Of a stretch of DNA of 64,000 nt, positions 36,889-44,946 are shown one piece after another (positions within the stretch are counted from its first letter, which is position 1; each line of letters opens with the position of its first letter). Both the position numbers and the translations under genes were made by a program. This DNA is from Polaribacter sp. IC073 (GTDB lineage Bacteria > Bacteroidota > Bacteroidia > Flavobacteriales > Flavobacteriaceae): NCBI RefSeq assembly GCF_007997075.1, contig NZ_VORS01000003.1, positions 1 to 64,000 on the forward strand, written 5' to 3'. A model generated the notes under the pieces. That model did no database searches. It was not told the origin of the DNA and saw only the letters and a program-made list of their open reading frames with translations.

Positions 36889-37491
36889 TTATTTATTTAA
36901 GTTATAAATGCTGTAGGTATTGTCATCCTCTTTCACGGAAATAAGATGATCATTAATAAATTTAGAGTTTATAACGGGTATATTCTGTTGTGCTTTTAAT
37001 TTATTTAGCAATAATTTATGCGGGGCACCAATGTATAACACCGATGTATTTTCTGTATTAATAATCAATTCATTATAGCTGTAATACACCACATTTTGAT
37101 CAAAAACATTAGTCCCTGTATTTGTTTTATAATAATTAATTACCCTTGCAAAACCATTTTCAAACGCTTTTGCAACAATATATTCTGGGTTTATAATTGT
37201 TTTACCTTTGGTATTCATATAACCATAATAAACAACGTCTTCTCGTTCTTCTTTGATAAGACACAAACCATTCTTAAATACTGGCGGCTCTTTATAAGTA
37301 GCAACAATATCTTTTCTAAAGTCGATAACTATGCTTCCACTTTTATCTATAAACCCCCAAGAATCTCCATTACTTATAGCCATAAGACCTTCATTAAAAT
37401 TACCTATGCTCTCAAGATTTGTATGTTGTTGCGCTCTTGAAGTATATGCAATGCTTAATAGAAAGAATACTATTAATTTTAAATCGTTCAT
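36889..37491 (-). CDS. Secreted WG-repeat protein
   Basis: The product of about 200 aa starts with a signal peptide (LKLIVFFLLSIAYTSRAQ) and contains two WG (KWG-type) repeats, NEGLMAISNGDSWGFIDKSG and a second ending YYGYMNTKGKTIINPEY. WG repeats form beta-propeller-like surfaces; function unknown. The ATG at 37491 is chosen because a longer frame to 37551 would start inside the FNR-like operator and lacks the signal peptide at its N-terminus. It is co-transcribed with the patatin gene. Confidence 0.75.
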   Translation of the reverse strand: MNDLKLIVFFLLSIAYTSRAQQHTNLESIGNFNEGLMAISNGDSWGFIDKSGSIVIDFRKDIVATYKEPPVFKNGLCLIKEEREDVVYYGYMNTKGKTIINPEYIVAKAFENGFARVINYYKTNTGTNVFDQNVVYYSYNELIINTENTSVLYIGAPHKLLLNKLKAQQNIPVINSKFINDHLISVKEDDNTYSIYNLNK

Positions 37492-37514
37492 AAGTTTTAA
37501 TTTTAATATTTCTA

Positions 37515-37557
37515 CTAAAGTAAAGTTACATTTCCTTTTTCCAAATGACAATTGTCA
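37515..37557 (-). promoter_or_regulatory. FNR-like box promoter of the WG-repeat/patatin unit
   Basis: Box TGACAATTGTCA (37546-37557), a perfect palindrome, 23 bp, then TACTTTAG read leftward (37522-37515). Confidence 0.75.
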
Positions 37558-37687
37558 GTCCAATTGAAATGTTTGAGTGAATAAGAACAAGTAAATTTGT
37601 AGCTGCCCACTTTTTTTATTTAATGTAGCTTAAAAATTACTTTGTATTCTTCTTTATAGCTATCCATCTATTTTTTAATGATAAGAA

Positions 37688-38137
37688 CTATTTCCTTTTA
37701 CCCGTAATATCTTCTATTTCAATAGTAAATATTACAGGTATGTCATTTTCATCAATCTTATTAGAAAACTGATTGATAAAATCTAAATATCTTTGTTCCG
37801 AATTTTTGAGAATATTTTTCACCCCTAATGAAAATTGATGCAGCATAGATTTAGCGCCACTACCAGAGTGCTCATGATAAGTTCCTTGCACTAAAACCGA
37901 TTTCCAGTCACTAATAGAGTTTATGTTAGATACACATAAAGAAACCTTTTTCTTTTTTCGCAAAGCATTTATTTCTTGGCTATTACTCAAGTGGCATGTA
38001 ATGCTGTTTTGTTGTTCATTATAGTAATAGGTAATAGGCGTAATAATGGGTTCATTTTTAAATATATAACCTAAATCTCCTATATAATTAGTATTCAGTA
38101 TGTTTTTCTTTTCTGCAGTACTTAAAGCTTTTATCAT
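37688..38137 (-). CDS. Pyridoxamine 5'-phosphate oxidase-like (flavin split-barrel) protein
   Basis: The 149-aa product has the split-barrel pattern of the PNPOx-like/NimA family: LGYIFKNEPIITPITYYY, SITCHLSNSQEINALRKKKKVSLCV and the closing strand WKSVLVQGTYHE. Members bind FMN, heme or F420; the cofactor cannot be told here. It may reduce oxygen-sensitive or nitro compounds. It is divergent from the universal stress genes and has its own FNR-like box promoter. Confidence 0.75.
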   Translation of the reverse strand: MIKALSTAEKKNILNTNYIGDLGYIFKNEPIITPITYYYNEQQNSITCHLSNSQEINALRKKKKVSLCVSNINSISDWKSVLVQGTYHEHSGSGAKSMLHQFSLGVKNILKNSEQRYLDFINQFSNKIDENDIPVIFTIEIEDITGKRK

Positions 38138-38234
38138 AGTTTTTATTATTTGGTTTTAAAAGTATAACATCCAATAGTCTTTTTCCTGTAGAACTATTCT
38201 CATAATTCTCTGGAATATATAATGGTTTTTAGGG

Positions 38235-38277
38235 TGAAATTAAACCTCTATTTTAGTTTATAAAATGATGAATGTCA
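38235..38277 (-). promoter_or_regulatory. FNR-like box promoter of the split-barrel gene
   Basis: Box TGATGAATGTCA (38266-38277), 23 bp, then TAATTTCA read leftward (38242-38235), the same TTCA ending as the kinase promoter. Confidence 0.7.
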
Positions 38278-38336
38278 GTTACCTTGATTTTATCATTTAA
38301 AAAGCTAACTAATTTTAGATAATTAAGTAGGGTTAC

Positions 38337-38379
38337 TGATCTATATCATTTCATAATTGATAATTGATTGTTAGTTTTG
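38337..38379 (+). promoter_or_regulatory. FNR-like box promoter of the first universal stress genes
   Basis: Box TGATCTATATCA (38337-38348), identical to the hflKC box, 23 bp, then a perfect -7 TAGTTTTG (38372-38379). Confidence 0.8.
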
Positions 38380-38408
38380 AAGTACTCTTATTTAAAAGGC
38401 ATTCTCAA

Positions 38409-39254
38409 ATGATTAAAATACTGATTCCAATAGATTTTTCTGAAACATCTATAAATGCTATTAAATATGCAATGCGCTTGTTAAAAGATAGTGCATGTGA
38501 ATTTATTGTATTGAATGCTTTTGCAGATGAAGTATACTCGAAAACGAATGAATTGAATAGCACTGATTTTGAAAAATTTAAAAAAGAGTACAAAAAAAAT
38601 GTGGATAGTACATTAAAGCAAGAAATAGACGAGCTATTTAAGCTTTCCGCTAATCTAAAACATAGGTATACAGCTGTTTCTAGATTTGGAAGTTTGATAG
38701 ATGAAACCAATAGAATTATAGCAAAAGAGAACATCGATTTGGTAATTATGGGTGCCATGGGAAAAACAAATGACAGAAGCATCGCATTTGGTAGAAATAC
38801 TTTACAAATAATAAAACACTTAAAATGCCCTGTTTTATATGTACCTATAAATTATCAAAAAGATTTTCCTAAGAAAATACTCTTCCCGTCAGATTATATG
38901 ATGCCTTATAAGAAGCGTGAACTTAAATTGGTTAGTGCTTTTGCAGTTAGTTTTGCAGCCTCTGTTAATTTTTTATATGTATCTGGTTTTAAAAAATTAT
39001 CTCACAGACAACTAGATCACAAATTATTCTTAGATAGCTGTTTTACTGACAATAAGTGTGCTTTTTTACAAATTTCTGGAAAGGATTTAATAGAAAGTAT
39101 CAATAAAACCGTTGACAATCATAAAATGGACATGCTTGTTATGGTAAACCAACGGCATTCTTATTTTGAAAATATTCTTTACAATTCTACTATTGAAGAG
39201 GTAGCCTTACAGATAAAAGTCCCTTTTCTAGTACTACAAAACTTACATCGCTAA
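38409..39254 (+). CDS. Universal stress protein, two UspA domains (1)
   Basis: The product of about 281 aa has two tandem UspA domains. The first begins IKILIPIDFSETSINAIKYAM and holds the ATP-binding G-loop as MGAMGKTNDRSIAFGRNT; the second (about 155-281) is degenerate, without a clear G-loop. The ATG at 38409 is used because the longer frame from 38364 begins at the expected transcription start. Two-domain Usps bind ATP and support survival under starvation and low oxygen. The next Usp gene follows after 17 bp. Confidence 0.9.
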   Translation: MIKILIPIDFSETSINAIKYAMRLLKDSACEFIVLNAFADEVYSKTNELNSTDFEKFKKEYKKNVDSTLKQEIDELFKLSANLKHRYTAVSRFGSLIDETNRIIAKENIDLVIMGAMGKTNDRSIAFGRNTLQIIKHLKCPVLYVPINYQKDFPKKILFPSDYMMPYKKRELKLVSAFAVSFAASVNFLYVSGFKKLSHRQLDHKLFLDSCFTDNKCAFLQISGKDLIESINKTVDNHKMDMLVMVNQRHSYFENILYNSTIEEVALQIKVPFLVLQNLHR

Positions 39255-39271
39255 CCTTAAAAAACACTTAT

Positions 39272-40114
39272 ATGAAAAGTATCTTATTACCCACCGATTT
39301 TTCAGAAAACGCAGACAATGCCATCTCCTATGCTGTTCAATTATATAAAGATGTCGACTGCAAGTTTTATATTCTTCATACATATACTCCTGTAAACATT
39401 AGCACAGGTAGCATGATGGATAATTATTCTACCTATGCAGTACAAGATGCAGAAAAAGAAATAGCAGCACAAAAACTTCAAAAGATTGAAAATCGTTTGA
39501 AGACTGATTTTAAGAATACAAAACACACGTTTGTTACTATAGCGTCATTAAACCTCTTAACATCTGAAATGACAGAGGTTATAAAAAACCATGATATCGA
39601 TTTAGTAATCATGGGAACTAAAGGAGCTACTGGTGCTAAAGAAATATTTATTGGCACCAATACAATGCATGCCATAAAAAAATTAGAATGTCCTATAATT
39701 GCAGTTCCTTCTGGGTTTAAATATGAAAAACCTAAAGATATTTTGTTTCCTACAGATTATAAAATTAGTAAATCTAACCTCTACCTTTCTTTAATAAAAG
39801 AACTTTGTAAAGAGCACACATCTATTTTACATATTTTAAACATTTATCAGAATATTCCTTTAAAAGAAAAACAAGAACAAACAGAAGCTTTTTTAGATAT
39901 TTTCTTCGAAGGTAATACACACTTATTTCATACAGGAGAAGGTCAAGATATTGTTGAAGCGATAGAAACTTTTAAAACAAAACACAAAGTTAACTTCTTG
40001 ATAATGATCTATAGCAATCATAATTTCATTGAGAATTTACTTTTTAAACCTGTTGTTAATCAAATGGTATATCATACGAACATTCCATTCTTGGTAATAC
40101 CTTCCGAAGAATAA
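39272..40114 (+). CDS. Universal stress protein, two UspA domains (2)
   Basis: The 280-aa product has the same two-domain layout: KSILLPTDFSENADNAISYAV and the first-domain G-loop MGTKGATGAKEIFIGTNT, followed by a second, degenerate domain (FPTDYKISKSNLYLSL). It lies 17 bp after the first Usp gene and is probably read with it. Confidence 0.9.
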   Translation: MKSILLPTDFSENADNAISYAVQLYKDVDCKFYILHTYTPVNISTGSMMDNYSTYAVQDAEKEIAAQKLQKIENRLKTDFKNTKHTFVTIASLNLLTSEMTEVIKNHDIDLVIMGTKGATGAKEIFIGTNTMHAIKKLECPIIAVPSGFKYEKPKDILFPTDYKISKSNLYLSLIKELCKEHTSILHILNIYQNIPLKEKQEQTEAFLDIFFEGNTHLFHTGEGQDIVEAIETFKTKHKVNFLIMIYSNHNFIENLLFKPVVNQMVYHTNIPFLVIPSEE

Positions 40115-40297
40115 ACACGTAATTAATAGCCCTCTAAATTCAATATAAAAATATATTCTATAATCTGTTTGTAAAGAGCAATTATACATATCAAATTTTT
40201 ACTAATAAATTATAATATCACACCTAATTTACTGCATAAGAATGTGGTTACAAAAGACTAGATTAGAACTCTATTCTTAATTTTACCCGATGTCTAA

Positions 40298-40340
40298 TGA
40301 CAATTATCATAAATTAAAAGGGCTCTTTTATCTACTTTTA
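40298..40340 (+). promoter_or_regulatory. FNR-like box promoter of the third universal stress gene
   Basis: Box TGACAATTATCA (40298-40309), 23 bp, then TACTTTTA (40333-40340). The expected start lies about 20 bp before the ATG. Confidence 0.75.
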
Positions 40341-40367
40341 TTGAACTAACTTATAATAACATATATA

Positions 40368-41219
40368 ATGAAAAAAAAGATCTTATTACCAACCGATTTT
40401 TCGAAAAATGCACACAATGCCATAAATTATGCAATAGCACTTTATAAGGAAGAACCTTGCGAATTCTTTATACTACACTCCTACTACCTTCCAGGATATG
40501 ATAAAAACAACCTGTTGAGTCTTGAGCCTACAAACAAAAAAATAAATGAGGTAAAAGAACGCGCTGAAACAAATATGGAGAAGTTAAAAACAAATGTATT
40601 GGCTACTACAGATAATAGTAATCATACATTTAACTTTCTAAATGAATTTGGTTCTTTTATTGATGTCCTTAAAAAGAAGGTACAAAAAGAAGACATTAAG
40701 TTGATAATTATGGGAACTCGAGGCGAAACGGATGACAAGAACTTAATTATGGGAAGCAATGCTGTGAATACGATGGAGAAAATTAGAAATTGTCCGGTTC
40801 TTATTATTCCTGGGAGTTTTATTTGTAAAGCCCCAAATGAAATTGTGTATCCTACAAATTTTAAAACGCACTACAAAGAAATTGAATTGGCTACTTTAAT
40901 CGAAATTGCGCAATTAACCAATGCAACTATTCGAGTTTTATATATTAAGAAAGATAGAGCCTTTAGTAAAAAGCAAGAAGAGAACAAAGCTTTACTCGAT
41001 CAAATTTTAGATTCCATTAACTCTACACATCACGAGTTATTCAACTTAAATATACAAAAAGGGGTGCGCTGTTTTGCGCAAAGTAGAGATAGTGAGATGA
41101 TTGCTTTTATTAACAAGGAACACCATTTTTTCGGAAGTGTTTTTTCTCACCCAATGGTAAAAGAATTAGGTGATAATGCCAATGTACCTATATTGGCTTT
41201 ACACGATTTAAGAAACTAG
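40368..41219 (+). CDS. Universal stress protein, two UspA domains (3)
   Basis: The 283-aa product repeats the layout with KKILLPTDFSKNAHNAINYAI, the G-loop MGTRGETDDKNLIMGSNA and a degenerate second domain beginning IVYPTNFKTHYKEIEL. Unlike the first two, it has its own FNR-like box promoter. It is the last gene of the stress block; downstream the island begins. Confidence 0.9.
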   Translation: MKKKILLPTDFSKNAHNAINYAIALYKEEPCEFFILHSYYLPGYDKNNLLSLEPTNKKINEVKERAETNMEKLKTNVLATTDNSNHTFNFLNEFGSFIDVLKKKVQKEDIKLIIMGTRGETDDKNLIMGSNAVNTMEKIRNCPVLIIPGSFICKAPNEIVYPTNFKTHYKEIELATLIEIAQLTNATIRVLYIKKDRAFSKKQEENKALLDQILDSINSTHHELFNLNIQKGVRCFAQSRDSEMIAFINKEHHFFGSVFSHPMVKELGDNANVPILALHDLRN

Positions 41220-41960
41220 AAAATCTATGTGAAAGTATTTAGAATCTTAGTTTTGCTAAAGGATGGATAAAAAATGAGTCGAATTTATTTAATATTTTCT
41301 TCTTACTTGTAAGTATTCATACAATTCACTTTTTTTTTATCTCTTTAGTTTTTATGAAAAGTATTGTCTCATTTATAAGCGCACACTGTTTCTATATCGT
41401 TCTTCAATTTCATTTACAAAATATATGTGATTCCGTAAAATTTTATTTTATTCAGATTGAAAAATATCTGGAGTGTGAAGTTTCTCCGATTACATACAAT
41501 CTTACTCCAAGATATTTTCTAGTGAACGCAACAGTTACCCATTTATTCACAGCTATCTTTTTTAAAAACTATACTCTACAAACCTGACGTTCACAATAAT
41601 TCTTAAATAAACATTCGCTTTTTAGTTTTTCTCTGCCTTAATACGCTTGATATAAAAAATGAAAGAAAATAAATTATTTTTAGGTGTCAATTATTAGTTC
41701 GTATTAAAACGCAGAATACCAACTACAACAAAATAAATAACGGATCAATACTTAATAATTAGCAAACCACGAGTGAATTGGTGACATTTCCGTTACCCTA
41801 TATATACCCGGAACAATAGGGTACCTATGCTATGCATTTTTAAGTGGATTTTGACGTGTTGTTATAAATTATCAAAAAACACTTAACCCCATTTAATTAT
41901 CGAGTAAAGTCAGTGTTTATAGTAAGTTAAGAGGTTTTTCTATCACAGAATGTGATGTAT
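41220..41960. other. Gene-poor junction region before the island
   Basis: No convincing gene. It holds an imperfect inverted repeat (AAAATATCT-GGAGT at 41461 and ACTCCAAGATATTTT ending at 41518), an 8-bp perfect inverted repeat TACCCTAT / ATAGGGTA (41794-41801 and 41816-41823) and the palindrome ATCACA-GAA-TGTGAT (41942-41956). Confidence 0.5.
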
Positions 41961-41993
41961 AAAAAAAAGCCTCACATAAAATGCAAGGCTTTT
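41961..41993 (-). terminator. Orphaned tRNA-Ser terminator
   Basis: On the minus strand, right after the tRNA 3' end remnant, a stem AAAGCCT / AGGCTTT is followed by a run of eight T. It reads as the natural terminator of a leftward tRNA-Ser gene whose body is now elsewhere. Confidence 0.7.
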
Positions 41994-42009
41994 GGCGGAG
42001 AAAGAGGGA
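41993..42009 (-). mobile_element. Island attachment site: 3' end of a tRNA-Ser gene
   Basis: Minus-strand TCCCTCTTTCTCCGCCA equals the T-stem 3' half, acceptor 3' half, G73 discriminator and CCA of a flavobacterial tRNA-Ser. No tRNA body is joined to it. A tyrosine integrase gene begins 190 bp away. This is the usual layout of one end (att) of an integrated element; the intact tRNA-Ser should lie at the far right end, outside the window. Confidence 0.7.
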
Positions 42010-42148
42010 CTGCAAACCATCCAAGCCAACACCTTTCAAAAACCTAGTAAAACAACAAAACACACAACAAAACCAACACTTAACAGGCTTTTTGAATAAA
42101 AATAAATTTGATCTAACTTCGTTTAATTTGGATTAGATTGGATTTAGC

Positions 42149-42184
42149 CGTACAATTATCGTACAATATAATTATATTTGTACG
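42149..42184 (+). promoter_or_regulatory. Integrase promoter with CGTACAA repeats
   Basis: A perfect -7 element TATATTTG (42173-42180) is overlapped by three copies of one heptamer: CGTACAA at 42149 and 42160, and the inverse TTGTACG at 42178-42184. No -33 TTG is present at 19 bp. Probably an operator for autoregulation or arm-type binding. Confidence 0.55.
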
Positions 42185-42199
42185 ACAACATCATAACTT

Positions 42200-43462
42200 A
42201 TGGCTACCATCAATTTTTTGTATCGCTCCGTGAAAAATAAATCGAATATACATTTGCGTTTATTATTCCGAAATAATAGTACTGATTTTGTTTTTGGAAC
42301 AAACACAAAGCTTGAAATATCAAAAGAGTATTGGAGTAAATATCACAGGATGAAAAGACCAAAAGATATAAATATTATCAACTTACAGACAGAAATAAAA
42401 TATGAGCTAAATAAAATAGAAAATCATATTTTAAATAGTTTCAACAATTTCAACCCTGACTTAATAGATAAAAAATGGCTAGAAGTAGAAATGAATTACT
42501 ACTATAACCCGCCACAAAAAGCAGAAGCTTTAACAAATGAGCTTTTAAAATATATAGATGTATATATAGATTACAAGAAACACAATATCACTAAAGCCAC
42601 AATTACAAAGTTTAACGGAATCAAAAAACTAATAACTAAATACCAAATAAATAAAAAAACTACCGTTTTAATCTCTGATGTAAATAATAGCTTCAAAAAA
42701 GATTTTGAAGATTTTTGTTTACAAGATAAATATGCTCCAAATACAATTGCCAGAGCAATAAGATTTATAAAAACATTCTGCAAACATGCGCAATCAAATG
42801 GATTAGAAACCAGCTACCAATTAGACAGTATTAAAACTAAAAATATAAAAGTTGAAAGTATATATTTAACCTTCGAAGATTTAAAAAAAATAGAAGAAAC
42901 TGATTATACTGAAAGTTTAGATAATGCAAAAGATTGGTTAATTATAAGCTGTTATACTGGCCAAAGAGTTTCAGATTTTATGCGTTTTACAAAAGAAATG
43001 ATTCGATATGAAAAAAACAAAAATGATGGTATACTGAAACCTCTAATCGAATTTACCCAGAAAAAAACAAATAAAATGATGACCGTGCCACTTCATAAAA
43101 AAGTAATTGAAATACTTGACAAAAGGAATGGTGAGTTCCCGTATTCTTTATCTGATCAAAAATATAACAAACACATTAAAGAAGTTTGTAGATTAGCAAC
43201 AATAAAAGAAATTGTAAGCGGTAGTAAACTATTACCAATAGAAAAAGGTAGCAAGATAACTAGAAAGCAATCAGGTACTTTTGAAAAATGGGAACTCGTA
43301 ACGTCTCATATAGGAAGAAGATCGTTTGCATCAAACTATTATGGAGAGATACCTACAAATTATTTGATATACATAACTGGACATAGCACAGAAACAATGT
43401 TTTTAAATTACATCGGCAAAAGTAATAAAGATAAAGCCATGGAAATGACTAACTTCTTTTAA
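42200..43462 (+). CDS. Tyrosine recombinase (integrase)
   Basis: The 420-aa product has an N-terminal arm-binding domain (FLYRSVKNKSNIHLRLLFRNN), a SAM-like core-binding domain (about 105-210) and a catalytic domain with Arg in SCYTGQRVSDFMRF, HIGRR, His in TGHSTETM and nucleophile Y404 in LNYIG. It is the Bacteroidota-type integrase seen on conjugative and mobilisable elements. Its position next to the tRNA-Ser fragment marks it as the enzyme that inserted the island. Confidence 0.95.
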   Translation: MATINFLYRSVKNKSNIHLRLLFRNNSTDFVFGTNTKLEISKEYWSKYHRMKRPKDINIINLQTEIKYELNKIENHILNSFNNFNPDLIDKKWLEVEMNYYYNPPQKAEALTNELLKYIDVYIDYKKHNITKATITKFNGIKKLITKYQINKKTTVLISDVNNSFKKDFEDFCLQDKYAPNTIARAIRFIKTFCKHAQSNGLETSYQLDSIKTKNIKVESIYLTFEDLKKIEETDYTESLDNAKDWLIISCYTGQRVSDFMRFTKEMIRYEKNKNDGILKPLIEFTQKKTNKMMTVPLHKKVIEILDKRNGEFPYSLSDQKYNKHIKEVCRLATIKEIVSGSKLLPIEKGSKITRKQSGTFEKWELVTSHIGRRSFASNYYGEIPTNYLIYITGHSTETMFLNYIGKSNKDKAMEMTNFF

Positions 43463-43491
43463 CCACAAAAGGATTAAATACTATACAATAT

Positions 43492-44385
43492 ATGTTTCAC
43501 AATATTTGGGAATTACCAGAAACTAAAAATTTTAAAGTTAGTACAATTTATGAGATTGATGAGATTATTATGGCTCATGGAGCTTCACCCTATGACGAAG
43601 ATTACAAAATTAAGAGAGTTTTTTATAAATATGAATGGGAAGGGCTTGGTGTATGGGAAAAAATTTTCATTACAAAAGAAGAGTATTTTCAAAATTACCA
43701 CATTCAGGATGAACAATATATTACTGAACTAAATTATTCGGAATTTCAAGATAAATTTTGGTTTGAAATTTTAGAGAGTGATTTAATAGATAATTTAATA
43801 CCAAATGGTCAATTTTCATTTCTTAAAAAAGTAAATCAATTAATTATAAATTCTGAATCTGACAGCAAATCAAAATTTTATTTAAACTCTTCCTTGAAGG
43901 GCTTAAAAGAAGTCATTGATCAATTGGTATTTTTAGATTCTCAAGCGGAAATAAACGAAATTCAAAAATTTGTCATAAAGTCTTATATCCCAATTTATAT
44001 AGGAGTTATTGAATATTTAATTGAAGAATACGAATTAATATATCCAGATATTATAAATAAATTTAAATCTCAAAACTATAATCAACCATCTCAAGAAAAT
44101 CCATATCCAAAAATTTTCTCTAATAATAAAGCATATCTTCTTTTTCAAAAATTACATGAAGCTTACAAAGATGAAAAAAAAGACCAAGCTAATTACAGTT
44201 TTATTTATTATAGAATGAAAGCTGATAAACTTATCCTATGCACGGGGAAATATTTTATTAACTTTCTTATAGAATTTGATATAACCCCCAGTAAAATTGA
44301 TTCTCGACAAAAAAACGAGTTAAACAATAAAGTCCCATTTTATAATAACACACGAGACTTTACAATAGGAAAAGCTGACAAATAA
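43492..44385 (+). CDS. Island hypothetical protein
   Basis: The 297-aa acidic, soluble product starts MFHNIWELPETKNFKVS, is Asn/Lys/Glu-rich and ends with a segment ILCTGKYFINFLIEFDITPSKI that recalls RteC-type helical proteins of Bacteroidota mobile elements. I cannot assign a family. It is 29 bp after the integrase stop and probably read with it. Confidence 0.6.
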   Translation: MFHNIWELPETKNFKVSTIYEIDEIIMAHGASPYDEDYKIKRVFYKYEWEGLGVWEKIFITKEEYFQNYHIQDEQYITELNYSEFQDKFWFEILESDLIDNLIPNGQFSFLKKVNQLIINSESDSKSKFYLNSSLKGLKEVIDQLVFLDSQAEINEIQKFVIKSYIPIYIGVIEYLIEEYELIYPDIINKFKSQNYNQPSQENPYPKIFSNNKAYLLFQKLHEAYKDEKKDQANYSFIYYRMKADKLILCTGKYFINFLIEFDITPSKIDSRQKNELNNKVPFYNNTRDFTIGKADK

Positions 44386-44494
44386 CCACGATTTATTAAG
44401 CCTAAAATGAGGTTTAAAATATATTCCCCATAATAACTCAACAATAGCCCACTAATATCCCAACTCTGGGTAGTCAGACCCTCTCATATCGAAC

Positions 44495-44502
44495 TATTTT
44501 TG
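44495..44502 (+). promoter_or_regulatory. Likely -7 element of the HTH gene
   Basis: TATTTTTG matches TAnnTTTG and lies 27 bp before the ATG at 44529. No -33 TTG is seen at the right distance. A small dyad GGGT-N6-ACCC (near 44468) overlaps the upstream part. Confidence 0.45.
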
Positions 44503-44528
44503 CATTGAATTTAAAAACAAATGCAATT

Positions 44529-44813
44529 ATGGAAGCAATTCAATTTCTTCAAACAACGCCCGATGAATTTTCGGAGCAACTTTTCAACAGATTTAAAAAT
44601 CTTTTAGGAGATTTAAAAAAAGTATCACCAATTCCAGATCACGAAGAATTAATGACTAGGACTGAAGTTTGTAAATTTTTGCAGATTGACAGTTCTACAC
44701 TTTGGTTATGGACTAAAAAAGGCAAATTAAAAGGTTATGGAATAGGCAACCGCAGGTATTACAAGAAAAAAGAAATACTAAACTCTTTAGTCCCATTGAA
44801 AATAGTGACGTAA
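44529..44813 (+). CDS. Excisionase-like helix-turn-helix protein
   Basis: The product of about 94 aa has a helical start (EAIQFLQTTPDEFSEQLF) and a MerR/excisionase-type winged helix: MTRTEVCKFLQIDSSTLWLWTKKGKLKGYGIGNRRYYKKKEIL. Such proteins bind att DNA to direct excision or regulate the next gene. The ATG at 44529 is preferred over a TTG at 44505 on position after the -7 element. It precedes the polymerase-like gene. Confidence 0.8.
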   Translation: MEAIQFLQTTPDEFSEQLFNRFKNLLGDLKKVSPIPDHEELMTRTEVCKFLQIDSSTLWLWTKKGKLKGYGIGNRRYYKKKEILNSLVPLKIVT

Positions 44814-44889
44814 TTCAGTCTACCTGAAACCTTCAAGACAAACAGTTTAAATTTATTTAGGCTAAAACTAATCAATATTAACAGCAAAG

Positions 44890-44935
44890 GCAAAATGGTG
44901 TTTTCACATCATGTGGGAATGTTTTGCAATTTTTT
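44890..44935 (+). terminator. Hairpin with T-tract just before the polymerase-like gene
   Basis: An outer GCAAAA / TTTTGC stem (44890-44895 and 44922-44927) encloses TTTTCACAT and ATGTGGGAA (pairing with two G-U), followed by six T. It ends 11 bp before the ATG at 44947. It would stop read-through from the HTH gene, or act as an attenuator. Confidence 0.5.
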
Positions 44936-44946
44936 AAAAGAACAAA

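Noticed and set aside
36889-37551. Longer start for the WG-repeat gene at 37551
   Set aside because: That start lies inside the perfect FNR-like box and upstream of the expected transcription start; the ATG at 37491 gives a proper signal peptide.
38285-38295. TGATTTTATCA, another FNR-like site
   Set aside because: The half-sites are 3 bp apart instead of 4 and there is no -7 element at the 23-bp distance.
38364-38408. Longer start for the first universal stress protein
   Set aside because: The frame start overlaps the -7 element TAGTTTTG; the Usp domain begins right at the ATG at 38409.
41354-41587. 77-codon frame before the island
   Set aside because: The composition is not protein-like, it overlaps an inverted repeat, and no promoter or related gene is evident.
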